64,000 bases of DNA from Thamnaconus septentrionalis (Eukaryota > Chordata > Actinopteri > Tetraodontiformes > Monacanthidae). Below, piece after piece: positions 1-13,000 of this stretch. The position numbers were made by a program, and so were the translations under genes. The DNA is taken from NCBI GenBank assembly GCA_009823395.1, contig CM020509.1:13080001-13144000 (forward strand), read 5' to 3'. The first letter of the stretch is position 1. Every line of letters starts with the position of its first letter. The notes under the pieces are model-generated. The model did no database searches and was not told the DNA's origin. It saw only the letters and a list, made by a program, of their open reading frames with translations.

Positions 1-81
1 GTGCACGTCTCTGTTGAACCTGCTCACATCAGGCGTATCCAGAGGAGTGCGCTGCCATCCAGTAGGCGTACGGCGGGGGAC

Positions 82-82
<1 letters not shown>

Positions 83-131
<49 letters not shown>
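83..131. repeat. (AC)n microsatellite
   Basis: About 24 uninterrupted AC units. A second CA tract follows at 253-278 and a mixed CT/CA tract at about 461-513. Confidence 0.95.
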
Positions 132-132
<1 letters not shown>

Positions 133-478
133 CTGCGGTTTCAGGTTAGTACACACCGTGCCATTTAGTCTTTGAATTGTCACTCCCACTTAAAGTGAGT
201 GCTGCTCGCGAGGAGGACCTGACAGACAGAGAAGAAACACGTGTGTGTACGTACACACACACACACACACACACACACGCAGTGATGAGTACACGGCTGG
301 AGAAGAACCTGAGTAAGCTGAATTTCCCCCCTGCTCCCCTTTCCTATTTTCCATCTGCCTCAGCGGAGGAGAACCTGTGTGGGGAAAATAATGCCCACCA
401 TACACATGCCATGCTTCGCTTTCTTTACCCCCCTCCACCCCAATCCAGAGACTTCACAGCACTCTCTCTCTCACTCTG

Positions 479-513
<35 letters not shown>

Positions 514-3500
514 TTGCTAATCCTCTCTTTCAATCTACACTACAGTTTTCCCCTGCTTTCTGTTCATCCCCTTTTATTTCCATGCAGCCTCCCGGTCCTC
601 CACTCGGGGTTCGCCTTATCTCGTTGCCATCGCCCCATCAACGCCACCTTCCCACAAACCTCCCCACCTCTCTTTTTTTTTTTTTTTTTTTGTTTGTACT
701 TTAGGCAGAGCTGTGCGGTTGACCAGCAGCCAGAGAGAGAGACAAGTGCAGCAGTTTGCCGGCCAAACTTTGCTGCCTCTCCGCCCAAATTACACGGGAC
801 AGTCCCAATTACCATGTGGCCAACCAAAGCATTTCCTGGGTTAGCGCTGGTGACGCGTGCCCCCCTTTGCTGTGGTTATGGGGGGTGTCATTAGATGCTT
901 GTTTTACTGTAACCCCAAGAACGTGCCCGTCGGCCGCATCCACGCCATGGGAAGCGCAACTGCAACGTTCCAATAACTTTGCCGAGCCTGACGGCTGACA
1001 AATGGAAGAACTTTGAGAGTAAAGTTGGAGCGTTGTAGTAAATTCCTGCCGGCCTAGAGGGAGATTCAAAACATTGCAGGAAAATGTGAAATTCTAGACA
1101 AGCTGCTTTGACTTCTGGGAAACAGATAAGTGTGAGCTGTAATGTTTTGCAGGGTTTAAAAGAGACGTGGGATGAATAGGACGGGCCTTTTGCTTTCGAT
1201 ATCTCAGGGAGATTTGATCTTTATTGTTAAATGGCAAAGAGTTGGATACGTCACGAAATTGCACACTGCTGCAGGGAAATTGGGAATCATAAAAGGCAGA
1301 AAACAGACGACAAATTAGAGCACAATCTTAACTTTGATCAGACTAAGAACATATGTGATGCCGTAACAAAAACTAGATGACTAGTTCAAAGTATCTCTGC
1401 ACATCAAAAAGTTAAAGCACTTACAATACGGAGTTCATTTTGATGACCTTGTTGGACATCCATGAGATTTTTGATGTTGGAAAATTCACACATGAGAGAG
1501 GTTCAGTTGTGACCGACGTGAAAGGCCACAACAGCAAGAAGCTCCTATAAACTACAGAAACAGACTGAAGAGGAAGAAGAAGATACATCATCATCCAGCT
1601 CGTAAACATCAGCTGCTGCTAACGAGGCTAGTAGATTGTTTTTGGGTAGAGAGAGAAGATCCATAGTTTTATCTAAACTTTTTTTTTCACAGGAGAGAAT
1701 CACAGACTTGGACTGAATGTCTTCTCTAGTTAAAAAGACGCTTTCACTTCACTCCCAACTGGCTTTATCTGAGTTTTGCTAAACACTGTGCACAGCCAAG
1801 CCCTATTGGCACAGTGTTTTGAAGATGACAGGCAGAGGGTTCATCCAATCACCTTCCATGTTCAATTTTTTTTTTTTGCTAACCACATTTGTGAATTTCA
1901 ATGCAATAAGCCAATTAAAGCACTACTATATGTTCCATGAAATGAGATGAAACGTCAGGCTAATTTTTGATTTGTTTGTTAGGGATCTGTGATTGTGTTA
2001 CTTTAGTGAAGATATCACATTTCTGTTATATTGGCAAAAGACAGGAAGTGTCCAGTGTTATTTATTGGTTGCTGCTTTGAAGAAAATGGCAAGTGAACTG
2101 CAAGCCTTCGCTTCAGTGGCTCCAACAATAACACAACCAGAGAACACAAGCAGTGGGGAGTTGGGAGGCAGGGGGGATGAGACTCATACATACACACATA
2201 TATATATATATTTTAAAAAAAACGTTTGTAAAAAAAAAAAATGCAAGACTTAGACTTGTAATGGAAAAATTCTTGTCTTTTTTTCAGCATTATGTAAGTA
2301 AAATGTGAGCACTCCTTCCAGCGGAGTGAAGTGACACAGGGCAGACGATCGATGTCACTGCAAATAAGGAAAACACAAACCAAAATTTCCATACGTACGT
2401 TTTCATCCCCTCCCACCCCCCTTTTAATTAATCCAAACAAAAAGCGAAGCCGGAGCAAGTGGAGGGAAACAAGAAAGAGACGGAGGAAAGTAGGCAAGCG
2501 GAGAAGGGAAAGAGTAAGCGCCTGACGCACGGAGCGGGATGGGGGTGCGTGAGGGAGGGAGGGAGGGAGGGGCCTGGGGTGGGGGCAGGAGTGGGGTGGG
2601 GGGGTCTGGCGAGAGGCGAGATGACGTAATGGATGAGAGGAGAAGGGGGGGGGTGAAGCGGTGGGATTAGCTGAGTGACAGAGATGAAGGGATGCACTGC
2701 AGTGTCACCCGTCCTCACTCTCACTCCGTCCATCACTCATCGTGCAGGATCTGCTTGGGGGGGTCTGCGTGTGTGCCAGCTGCGCATTCCAGCTGTGCGC
2801 ACGTGTGCATGTGCGTCTGCGTAATCAAACTGTTTGCGAGCGCGCCGTGGCCCCGTGTCTGTTGCCGTACGCGCCGATATTTTCCCTCCGTCAATCTGTC
2901 AAAATCACCGGGCCGCCGTGTGTCGGCGCGCAAACTGTTTACTCATGTGTGCGAGAGGTGCACGAGCGCGCGCGCGCGCGTGTGTCTTTTCGCGCCTGCC
3001 CATCTGGCGTTGCTATGCGGCGCTGCTCAGCCAGCTCTCTAATGGCTTCAATAAGCTTGTGGTTTGCTGCTCCGTGCACGCTCACACACACACAAAGCTA
3101 CATACGCGGCACGGCCCCGAATACGCACACATACTTACGCACGGTTAACGCAGAACTTTTACACACTCTCGCTGTTATTCTTCTTCTTCTGAGAGTAAGA
3201 GGCCGAAAAAAAAAGACTTTAAATGTGGTCTGAGCGTCTGAGCCGCAGCAGCAGCAGCGCAGCCTGCAGGTCAGAAAACAATGCTAAAGGGGCGGAGAGG
3301 ACAAGTGGGGGGTGTAGGGAGGACAAGCAAGTGCAGAGGGGTTTGCCGGTGGGTGCAGCGACGGGAACTGTGGTCTCGATTTCGGCGCAGCGTTGGGTTG
3401 TGTTGTGGTCTGGCTGTGGCTAATGTGGGTTGGCCTTAAGACGCGCAAACGAAACAAAAACAGCGCAGAGAGAGTAGCTCACTTGAAAACACTCATTACC

Positions 3501-4857
3501 CTTGTTGAACAAACACAAACGGTGATTTCTGTCCACACGGCGGGTTGCGAAAGGGTCCGATAGCACAGAATAAGGTTCGCCTCAATCCATTTCAAATATT
3601 TTGCTCCTTATTTATGTTTGTCCAGGTATGCCGGAGGCCGCACTCCTCCCTGCCCAGCGTGTTCCTGGCTCGGGCCATTGGGGATCCGTTCAGTAGCGAG
3701 AGTGTCTTTCCAGCAAGCGGGGCCGCAGTGGGTCCAATTCCAACAAACTGAGAACTTATTTACATGCGGAGGGGGGGAAAAAAATATGCCTTTTCCAGCG
3801 TGCCTTAAAAGTCAGGTTTTTTAGCCAGGGGAATATTTCTGCGCTCGTAAACAGGGCAAATCGTCAGGGCCCCGACTTTGACGTGATTCCACTGGATGTG
3901 GTGGATTACGCTCAGATTCAAAGCCAGGCTGTTCCAGGTTATCCAGCAAAACAGGTCTCTCTTCAACGAGATGTTTATTTGAATCCCCTTGGGAAAGCCA
4001 GGTGTTGCCAGTGTACACAGGCCTAATGCGGTTTGGGGAGTTTTTCCTGCCGGGCGCCGAGTTACAGGTGCCTGTAGGAGTTGCGCACTGCTCCGATGAT
4101 AAGACGGCACGATGGGAGGAGAGAACGCGTGTCCCTCGAGACCCCGAACGCAACACGCAGTGGGGAGGGGGGTGGTTGTGACCAGATCGAGTGACCGATA
4201 GATACGCAAACCGTCTCTGCCTACCCTCAAGGTCAAGTTTGCCAAAGCTACCCTCTCCTTTATTATTTTCCTCCTCCTCCTCCTCATCCCTCCTGCTCCT
4301 CCCCGCCTTCGTCGTCTGCTAATCTATTCCAGAGCATTGTGATCACATGGAAAAAAAAACATAGCAAGTGCACATATTTCCCCCTCAGCCAAGAGTGAAA
4401 AAAAAATGCAAAAAAATAAAACCCCCACGCTCGTGCGGGGGTGGGATGGGGGTTCGGGGGTAGCTGGAGAGGTGGGGGGGGGGGGGTGCCGAAAAAAAAA
4501 AAAAAGCGAAATAAACTGTTTATTCAAAGGCAGCGCTGAGCCCTTTTGTTGTGGTGGGGACCTGTCTTTTATTAGCAGCCTGAAAAGCCTTCAAAGGCTG
4601 GAAAGACAGAGGACATGCCAACAGACGAGTGTATACAAGGCAGAGGGGAGAGGAGAAGAGAGGAGAGGAGGAGAGGAGGAGAGGCGTGGGGTGTGGGGAC
4701 GAGCAAAAAAAGGTTTGTGAAGAGGCAAAGCCCCCCGCCCAACTCGACCTGAATGGCAGCGAGGGTTCGCAGGGGTGGACGAGGTGACGGAGGGCCGAGA
4801 GCTCGAGCTGGTGCCACTGGCAGCGGCGACACGGAGCGAAGGCCAGCGAGGGAGGCG

Positions 4858-4894
4858 GAGGAGGAGGAGGAGGAGGAGGAGGAGGAGGAGGAGG
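4858..4894. repeat. (GAG)n polypurine trinucleotide repeat
   Basis: About 12 GAG units in a GC-rich patch. Every frame stays open, which produces poly-Glu or poly-Ser readings on the two strands. No splice or homology evidence suggests it is translated. Confidence 0.9.
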
Positions 4895-4979
4895 TGGGGG
4901 AGAGGGGGCGGCGCTGGGGCAGTTCCAGATGGAGCATAATATGGGGAAACTGTTCAGAACTGTTCTCATATGTTTGCAG

Positions 4980-4980
<1 letters not shown>

Positions 4981-5063
<83 letters not shown>
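4981..5063. repeat. (CT)n polypyrimidine repeat, about 41 units
   Basis: An 83-base pure CT tract lying 87 bases after the GAG repeat. It has mirror symmetry on a homopurine/homopyrimidine duplex. Confidence 0.95.
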
Positions 5064-5066
<3 letters not shown>

Positions 5067-5721
5067 CTCCCTTTTAACTCACTGGCAGGACTTTCGCAGG
5101 GTCTTGTAACTGATTCTGTCAGTGCGGGTGTCTGCTGGGAAGGTTAAGAGGGGAGCGGCGTTTTGGTATCGGAGCTCCATCTCGATGTGGCGTGCGTGCG
5201 TGCGTGCGTGCGCGCTCGCTCAGTCAGCACGGTCTGCGGGGTAGGGTGTTTACGCGCGCGGACACATGCGAGGCTGATGGATGTGTTTAGGGATGGGAGA
5301 CATTCCCTGCTTGCGTGGTTTCACCGCTCTTATCTCTACCGCTCTCTCAAGCAAACTCTCAGCGCCGCGCTCGCGTCTCTCCCTCTCCCTCTCCCTGGAT
5401 CCAAGACGTCGCGGCGGCCTTTTTGTTTTAATCCTCCGTCCTCTTTTTTTATTTTTTATTTTACACGTGGACGCGTGTTCTGTATCTATCTACTTAAGTG
5501 CTTGCGTGTGTGCGTGTGTGCGCGTGTGCGTTTTCAGCCTGCCTGCCTGCCTGCCTGCCTGCGCTTTTCTGCGAGCGCTCTTGAAACCAAATCAAAGTGC
5601 TCTGCTTTCAATAAGAGTCACAATCAGTAAAGTGGCAGCAAGCGATGACATCACTGCAGCTGGGTCCCCAGCTGGAGCACAGAGAGGACTTTGGCAAGTG
5701 CTCGCGTGTGCGAGAGAGATG

Positions 5722-5723
<2 letters not shown>

Positions 5724-5756
<33 letters not shown>

Positions 5757-5805
5757 GGGGGGAGGAGGGGACATGCTCGTGTAAAAAAAAAAAAAAAAAA
5801 AAAAA
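5724..5805. repeat. (GT)n tract and nearby poly(A) run
   Basis: GT repeats run from about 5,724 to 5,756 and are followed by a 23-base A run at 5,783-5,805. Confidence 0.9.
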
Positions 5806-6293
5806 GCGGCATGGTTTATTTGTAAAATGCATATTTCATGCCATTCGTAAACTGAGCAAAATGAAAGCAGGTCCCTGCCAGTGTTCAACCTTTTTCCTTG
5901 TGTGTGTGCACGTGCGTGCTCACGTATGTGTGTGTCCGTGCGCGTGCAGTGGCTAAGAGCACAAGTGAGATTTCCAACCTCAGTAGTCCCCATCAGTCTC
6001 TCTGCACAGTCTGGGCCCTGGTTCTATTGGAGCAGACAGTGCTGCGGTGAGAAAAACAACAGGAATTTCATCTGTCATTGATTAAGCCCATTAACGGCGG
6101 TGTCTGATGTCTTTTACACTCATTCCACACACACACGCACACACGCACACACGCACACACACACACACAGCCGTGCAGCTGCACACACAAAAAGCTAAAG
6201 CATACACACCCTGATTCTCGGCACAGTGCACCGCTACCAGGACTATGACGGCGTAACGGTCATCAAGATCTGCACCAATAGTGTGCTTGTGCA

Positions 6294-6298
<5 letters not shown>

Positions 6299-6346
<48 letters not shown>
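6299..6346. repeat. (GT)n microsatellite
   Basis: About 24 GT units. Together with the CA tract at 6,453-6,547 it forms an inverted pair separated by about 106 bases. Confidence 0.95.
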
Positions 6347-6347
<1 letters not shown>

Positions 6348-6451
6348 GTGTTTGTGAAAGTGGTTTTTCACACGCTAAGCCAAGCAAGCCGGAAAAATAA
6401 TGAACATTAACGTACAACCAGTGAGAGCAGCTAACAATCCAACAGCAAGCC

Positions 6452-6452
<1 letters not shown>

Positions 6453-6547
<95 letters not shown>
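6453..6547. repeat. (CA)n microsatellite, about 47 units
   Basis: The longest dinucleotide array in the window, about 95 uninterrupted bases. It is complementary to the GT tract just upstream. Confidence 0.95.
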
Positions 6548-6548
<1 letters not shown>

Positions 6549-6649
6549 CTACTGGATGAAAACAGGTACTGACACCCTTTTTGAGACACACATACACACA
6601 CACACTTGTTGTAATGCAGTCATGTGAAGCAGCTATGCAGAGAGAGTTT

Positions 6650-9600
6650 ACCATGGTCTCCCAAAAGAAACACCACGCAACCAGACACTCTGAAACCCAC
6701 TAAACAAACGTCTGATGTTGTCACTCTGGTATTTGCCACTCCGCCACTGTCATTGTATTAGTCAGTCCCACTAGTCTAAATGTGCAGGCATTGTGATTTT
6801 AGCTGTTTTGCAGAACGTGCTGCTCCCAGAACGTGACAGTTATTGGATGGAAGCGAAGCCACGATTACACCGCGCTGCTCTCGGTTTTACTGCAGAGTGA
6901 AAACAAATAGGAAAAAATCCAAGGACAAGAGTGAATGTCTAAGAATGTCTGTTTGGTGTCCTCTTGAGTTGAGGCTGAAACGCCATTTCTCATTGTCCTG
7001 AAATGAGGTTAAAGATGCTCCGCAGAGTCTGGGGGGAAGTCAGTCTCCAGCGTTTGAAAACAGGAGCTCAGACGATGTGATCTCTCCAAGTCAAACTAAG
7101 TCTGGTAATAAGAGTAAACTTCCAGTGACATAAGGTGGCAGCCACCACCTGTCTGGCCTCCACACGGTGTGTTGCCACCGACACAAGAGACCACAACACA
7201 GGGAAGAGGCCACTTTTACCTCCTGCCCTCTGCTTCAGAAACACAGAATTCCTGAGGACGGCCAGCGGAGTGTTTTGTTTAAAAACGTGATTGTGCGAGG
7301 AATGAGCATAACCTGACCACACCTACTTTTTTATCAATGTTTTCAGATGGCAGCTGCCAACATCTGTGAAAAATCCGACGCTCTGCAATGCCTTCCAAAA
7401 ACACATCTGCTGCGAGCGTTCATGTCAAGCACGCCGTGTCTCGATGCTGCTGCTGCTGATCTACGCCTTCAAAAGAAAAATATGATGAAATGACTTTCCC
7501 CCTCACAATGACTCAATATTTTACTACATTATATAATATTACTCCATGATTACCATCAAATGTGTGGCATCAGATTAGAAGTGAGGCAATATATCAAGTC
7601 TTTGAAACAACTTTATTATCTGCATTGGCAAAGTTTTAATCATTAATCCATTTTCTAGCACCACTTACGCACACAGGGCTGGATCCAATCCCAGCTATCA
7701 TAGACGGGCCAGTTTACCACTGGGATGATGGAAAGAGACAAACCAGAGGACTCACAATCCACAACTACTGACAGTCCAGAGTCACAAGCTTCACCCGTGA
7801 TTAAACTCATGTCTTTGGACAGTTGGAAGAAGCTGGAGTACCATGCAGATGCAGGAACAACATGCTGCTGACTCGATTTTTTTTTAGATTTGTAGTAAAT
7901 ATATTACGAATTGCGTGAACCCATTGGTGCAAGGCCTAGGAACGGTGGTCATCCATCAACAAACCTGCTAAACACATCAACTAAGATGTAGTAGCATCCA
8001 CTTTGCTAATTGTCACCGACCGTTGCACCCAAGTGCAAGAAAAGAATATCAACGTTGAACTTTCACCTCAAAGAAATCTGCTCTTTGCTGTGTGTTACGC
8101 TGACCCAGACAGCTGACTTCTGGTGGTTTAACCATGCTGACAGTGTCTGTTTGTACAAAATGAGCCACAAGAACAGAAAAAAATATCAGCACAAGGAAAT
8201 ACAATTACTGGCAGACCTCTGAACATAAACAAAGTAAAACACAAATTTCCACTTCCTCCCAGGGTACGAAAAAAAAAAACAAAGCTAAGAATATCCCAGA
8301 TATGAGCGCTGCAATTGATTCTGCACAGTAGTGATGGCGCGATGAAGCAACAATATTGGGTTTCCACTCTTTAACCCACTGGACTTACCAGTACAGGCCC
8401 CAGCCATCAATCATTGGATTTCCCTCCCTATTTATAGCATCAACTGTTCACATAAAACCATGACTCATCAGAAAAAAATGAAAACACGCGACGGCAGTAA
8501 ATATTTGTAGTATTATTGCCATTGGGATGGCGACTCTGCAATTTTTTTCCCAAGTCTAACCCCTGGCCACCACCTTCATCACCACCTGGCCACAACAGAT
8601 GACAGCTGCTGGGGGTAGATGAGTGGTTTGTCGGAGTTTAAAGGTAAACACTTAAATCTTGTGTAAACTGAGAAAGAACCGTTAATGACAGATATTTTTG
8701 GGCTAATGTAAGTCAAGTAAACAACTCGTAGCCGAAGGCAGGATCCATGGTCTTTCTGCATAGACTTTGTTTCAAACTGGTAAAAAGAGCAAGTTTACAA
8801 GTATAATTTCATCGTGGTTGACAAATATACAATATCTTTCCATGCAAGTGGCTGTCATTACGTTGCCCTAAATCCAGTGATTTGAGGAAAGTAGGTTGTT
8901 GGCTTTTAGATGTCCTGCCATTTTAAACTCCATCTTTTTGTTCGTTCATTAAAAATACTGGACCTTGAGTGGTGTGCACGTCACCATAACGAGCCAAATG
9001 TGGTTGTTGACGTTCTGGCTTCGTATGAGGTGCTGTCCATGGTGCTGATGCAACGGTCACGCTACCGCTGTCCTGGTCACTTTGTTTTGTTAAGTGATTG
9101 GCCGGACCTTGATCTGCTCACAAGAGATTGGTTGGAGGTAGTAACTAAGTGATGCGACACAATTTTTCCATTTTTTTGCCTCTTACGTGTAACATCATAT
9201 GCAGTTCTGTCTCATCTTTTAAAATGCCAATCTTCCAATACAGAAACATTAACCATATTACACACTTGAATATGAATTGTTCCAGGTAAAACGTATTTAA
9301 AAGATTTTTTCTGGTCATAGGTTCGGGAATCTGCTTTTCCCCAGCACACCAGTAGCTTGTGCGGATCCAACCAATAATTATCTTGCCTTTTAAAATGATC
9401 TTGGCATTCACAACCAATTTTAATCACAGCCTATGAAATTACTCTCCATATACCCCACACTACACACGAACACAAAGTTAGCAAGAGGGAACAAAATGCA
9501 CAGCAAGAGTGTCAGTCCATCCTGAACCATGTATCAAAGCTGGCCCGCAGTAAAAAGTGCCTCATTTTTTCTATTGTTTTATAGGATTTTTGGTTACATC

Positions 9601-10900
9601 TCCTCAAAAGCAGATCCAGTTGTTCATACAAAAAGATGTTCGAGAGTCGATGGCGACATCTGTTTGCTCTTATGGTCAACAATAGAACAATTGACTCTCC
9701 TGATCTCTGCCAGGCACATCCTCTTGTACAGCTCCGTGTGAAACAGAACCCCGTCTTGGGCGTCTGTTGTTGCACTTCTAACTGCTTGCAGTCATCCCAG
9801 ATTGCGGCCGAACTGTACAAAGAGCCCTTACACGTTCTTAACCAATATTTTGTAATGCAATTGGAACTCTTGGAAAGGTGGCTTGTGTAAGTAGCGAAGA
9901 GAAGAGAAGGAACCTCCAATGATCCAGAGGATCCAGAGGCAGACTTTAGAGGACTGAGGGTAAAATAGACAGTAGTTCTACCTGCATCTGAAATTACTAT
10001 CAGTATTAACATGTAATGATGCTGCCACGGTTAGAGATGGAGCAGATCTTGTATTTTTAAAACTTTGAACTTGTTTTTGGCAACTTTATTCCACAGAAAG
10101 TCAGTGTTCCAATCAACCATGAATAAATACGAAATGACAGAATGAGGAGCGATCACCAACTAAAACAGAGAAGCAGCATGAAGTGCATTTTATGAAACAT
10201 AATATCTTTACCAGCAAAACTCCCAGCGACGCCCTCGTGCCCTCTGCCGAAGCACCTGCTTCTATTCAAGCTCTTTAACTTGTCAAACGTCTTTGGAAAA
10301 AAACACTTTTATTGGAATGTACAGTTGTATAGTCTAGGAATATTTTTCTTCTGAATTAAAAAGTAATATTTTCACGGATGATTTTGTGTTTCCATTTTCA
10401 GAAGTTTCCTTTCACTTCAGCGAGTGCACTTCTCACCAGACCAGCTGCTGGGTCCAAAACAGTTTGCGCACCAAAAAAAATAAAAAGAAATCATTTTCCC
10501 CCTACCGTGCTGAGTGCAGACTTCAGAGAAATTCTTGACCAAATAGTTGTCTGCCATCTGTTTGCCCTTGATTCATTCATTTTTATTACATGAGAAAACA
10601 GGATCAAAACCCATGAATGCATTTACAACATTTAGCATCCAGCTCAAGCGAGACGATATTATTAGCATCATAAAATACGCACTGGGGAAGTAAGTTGAAG
10701 GGGCCTGTGGTTGCTAATTCCTTTATCAGCGTTACAGAAAAGATGAGGAACAAACACGAGCTGAGCACAAAGCAGCACAAGAGAGGAGGGCGAAGCCAAC
10801 AACACGGACCTGGGGGAACAGAGCGGCGATGAGGGACGGCTACCAGAGACACCCAGCAACTCACGCGCACAGACCGCTGCACACCAGCCATTAAAAATAC
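6650..10900. other. Unique-sequence stretch without a recognisable gene
   Basis: Ordinary base composition and few microsatellites. I found no exon of a known family. A 166-codon minus-strand ORF at 9,512-10,012 is the longest in unique sequence, but no motif, splice or neighbour supports it. An old dispersed repeat lies at about 7,640-7,865. Confidence 0.5.
7640..7865 (-). repeat. Old copy of a dispersed fish retroposon 3' region
   Basis: Word order matches the better copy at 54,165-54,440: a 'cattttctagcacc' start, 'atcccagct', then 'catgtctttggac' and 'ggagtacc' further along. Divergence and small gaps are heavy, so it is an ancient fragment. The likely source is a CR1/L2-type LINE or a SINE sharing its tail, from remembered fish repeat consensus. 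Confidence 0.5.
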
Positions 10901-11729
10901 ACAGGATTATACACAGCGATACGCAGGCCAGGAAAAGGGCACGTATGCAAACAGTCGGGCCGCGCTCAGCGGGCAGATGCACACGTCCCAAGAACAACAC
11001 ACCTGCGGCGCACACGGCCGCGCACCGAGCGGCCTGCGTGGAGACACACAGACCTACATTCTTATCTGCGCGTTTCCTCTCATCACTGCCTTCTCACTCA
11101 CATTCTCTTCCTCTCCAATTCCAGGCGTCAGTCACGTCCCATATTTCCATCACGGGAGACGGCCTTGTGGCCCCGCGGCTCTCCAAAAGTCCGAGGTTCT
11201 GGCCAAAACGCACGTCCCATTCCAGAATCCTGTCATGTGCTATAACGTAGCCCAGTCCAGAGTGCTTTACCTTTCCTCCGACTGTCACTTCTCATATATT
11301 TCTGTCATTCAGCTCATGTATCGGGGTCTAGGAAAAAGGACTCTGGGTGACCCAGCGGAGCTGTCATCAGATTCCCGTCTCAATCTTTCTCGGTTGTCTC
11401 CTCGACTTAAAAGACACGCACACAAGCATGCATCGGCCACAGGGCCGCAACGGAGGGTCGGGGGTGGGGTTGGGTGGTGGGCAGGTGTTGGTGTGCGCGG
11501 AGCAGGAGGCTGAGTCAAAGGGAAGGGAGAGAGTGATAGGAGCCAACAGAGTGAGCGTGCGCGGGGTGGGGAGGAGGAAAGAGCGTGAGAGAACGAGGGG
11601 GATCGCGGAGAAAAGGGAGAGTAAAACAACAGGCAAAGTGGGAGAGAAAAGCCGAGGGAGAAAACCTCCAGAGTGTTTTTTTCGCTCCGGCGGGACAAAA
11701 GGTTACAGCATGACGGGGGTAGGTGTCAG

Positions 11730-12060
11730 GTGATGTGTGACAAGTTCAAATTAAAGATGACATAATGGCAGGGGCCCGGATGGGGTCCAAAACTGGGGGC
11801 CAACCGAGACTGAGGCGTGGGTGGGGGCAGACCGTGGCAACCGAGCCGGGCTGGGCCACGCTGGGCTGGGCCCGGGCTGGGGCTAGGGCTGGGCAGCAGG
11901 GGGCTACCCTGCAGCCTCCTCCATATGGAACGCGTTAGCCAAGAGATTGCTAATGAAATGCAGGCTGACGTCAGGCAGACACCCACCCATTGTTTTGTTG
12001 CTTAATTTGTTATAATATTTGTCTTACAATTGAGGATTTTCTGCCGGGGTCTGAGGCAGA
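11730..12060. promoter_or_regulatory. Candidate conserved non-coding element
   Basis: A non-repetitive block with dense transcription-factor-like words: homeodomain-type GCTAATGA near 11,949, a perfect CRE palindrome TGACGTCA at 11,966-11,973, and SOX-like CATTGTTTTG near 11,989. A CTCF-like word lies at about 11,891-11,908. It contains no coding evidence. Regulatory function is inferred from sequence character only. Confidence 0.35.
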
Positions 12061-12559
12061 GCGTAAGAGGCTGCAGCTGCAGAAGGGGAAGAGAGAGGTA
12101 GGTCAGGGGCACCGCCGGCAAACATTGGTCCGAGCACTCAGAGGCTAGGCGGAGAAGGGCTAGGGGGTTTTAGCACAAGTGCTAACACAGGAAGCGCCAA
12201 GGCCTCAGCTGTCTAAGTGGGAGGTATAGTGACCGGAGGACTAACATGGGTGGGTGCGCTGCGATAGGAGGCACTGCTTGTAAGAGGTTCTGAGACTGTT
12301 TTTGTTTTTTAATTGCATATGGAAGTCTTTAGCCGGCACAAACATTGTCTTGCATTACTCACAACAGTTTGCTTAAGGGAAAACAAGATAGTAGCTCCTG
12401 CCGCCGCCGCCAGGAATTTTATGCGCGCTCATTTGAACCCTTAGGCAACTTTTATTTACTGCGATTTTCTCTCTCCGTGCCCATTCACCCAGTTTCCAGG
12501 GCACGCGGAGAACTCGTCCTAAAACAGGCAAAGTGGGAGCAAGTTTAAGAGGGCTTTTG

Positions 12560-13000
12560 TCATTCCAAAAGGCTGTTGTGCTGTAATTGACCACCGGCTG
12601 GGCGGCTGGCAGAAGTCGCAGCGGGCAGGGCAGCGGGGGGACGCGGAGGAAGGAGCTGTGATTGGAATGAGCGAAATAAAAGGGCAGACTGGAGAGCAAC
12701 AAATGGAGCATGAGGAGCGGCGGGGAGAGACGAGGGGAGAGGACGGCGGGGGGCTGATGAGGAGCAGAGGTGCGAAAGGATGATGGAAAGTATGCCTTCC
12801 CCGCGCCCTCCCTCCTCCCTCGTTCCTTCCCTCCCGCCCTCCCTCCGTGTCTCTCCTTCACTGCCTCTCATTCTCCCACTTGGACATGTCAATTTGAAGG
12901 TGCTTTATTGGCGTGAGTAATCATGGGATGTGTTGCCAGGGTAATTACATAGCACATTAAAGGGATTCATGAACATTACAGTTCCTCCATCGCCCGATGG
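12560..13000. promoter_or_regulatory. Candidate conserved non-coding element
   Basis: Two unique blocks flank a GA-rich stretch. They carry TEAD-like CATTCCA (about 12,563), TAATTGA, GGTAATTACA and CACATTAAAGG words. The AT-rich homeodomain-like content resembles vertebrate developmental enhancers. Function is inferred. Confidence 0.3.

Larger units (their letters stand above)
1..6650. other. Microsatellite-rich region without a recognisable gene
   Basis: I see no exon of a known family here. The stretch is dominated by CA/TG and CT tracts, A and T runs, GA-rich and CpG-rich patches (about 2,750-3,100 and 4,740-4,920). The open frames of 60-190 codons are mostly dipeptide readings of repeats, such as Thr-His from CA and Leu-Ser from CT. 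It is probably upstream flanking DNA of the FGF gene or a spacer to the next gene outside the window. Confidence 0.6.

Noticed and set aside
6091..6654. 187-codon minus-strand ORF across the GT/CA arrays
   Set aside because: Its sequence is mostly Cys-Val and Thr-His runs from dinucleotide repeats. There is no domain, splice structure or codon bias.
9512..10012. 166-codon minus-strand ORF in unique sequence
   Set aside because: It shows no recognisable motif, has an ordinary composition for chance ORFs and carries no splice or neighbour support. I kept it only as a note in the region entry.
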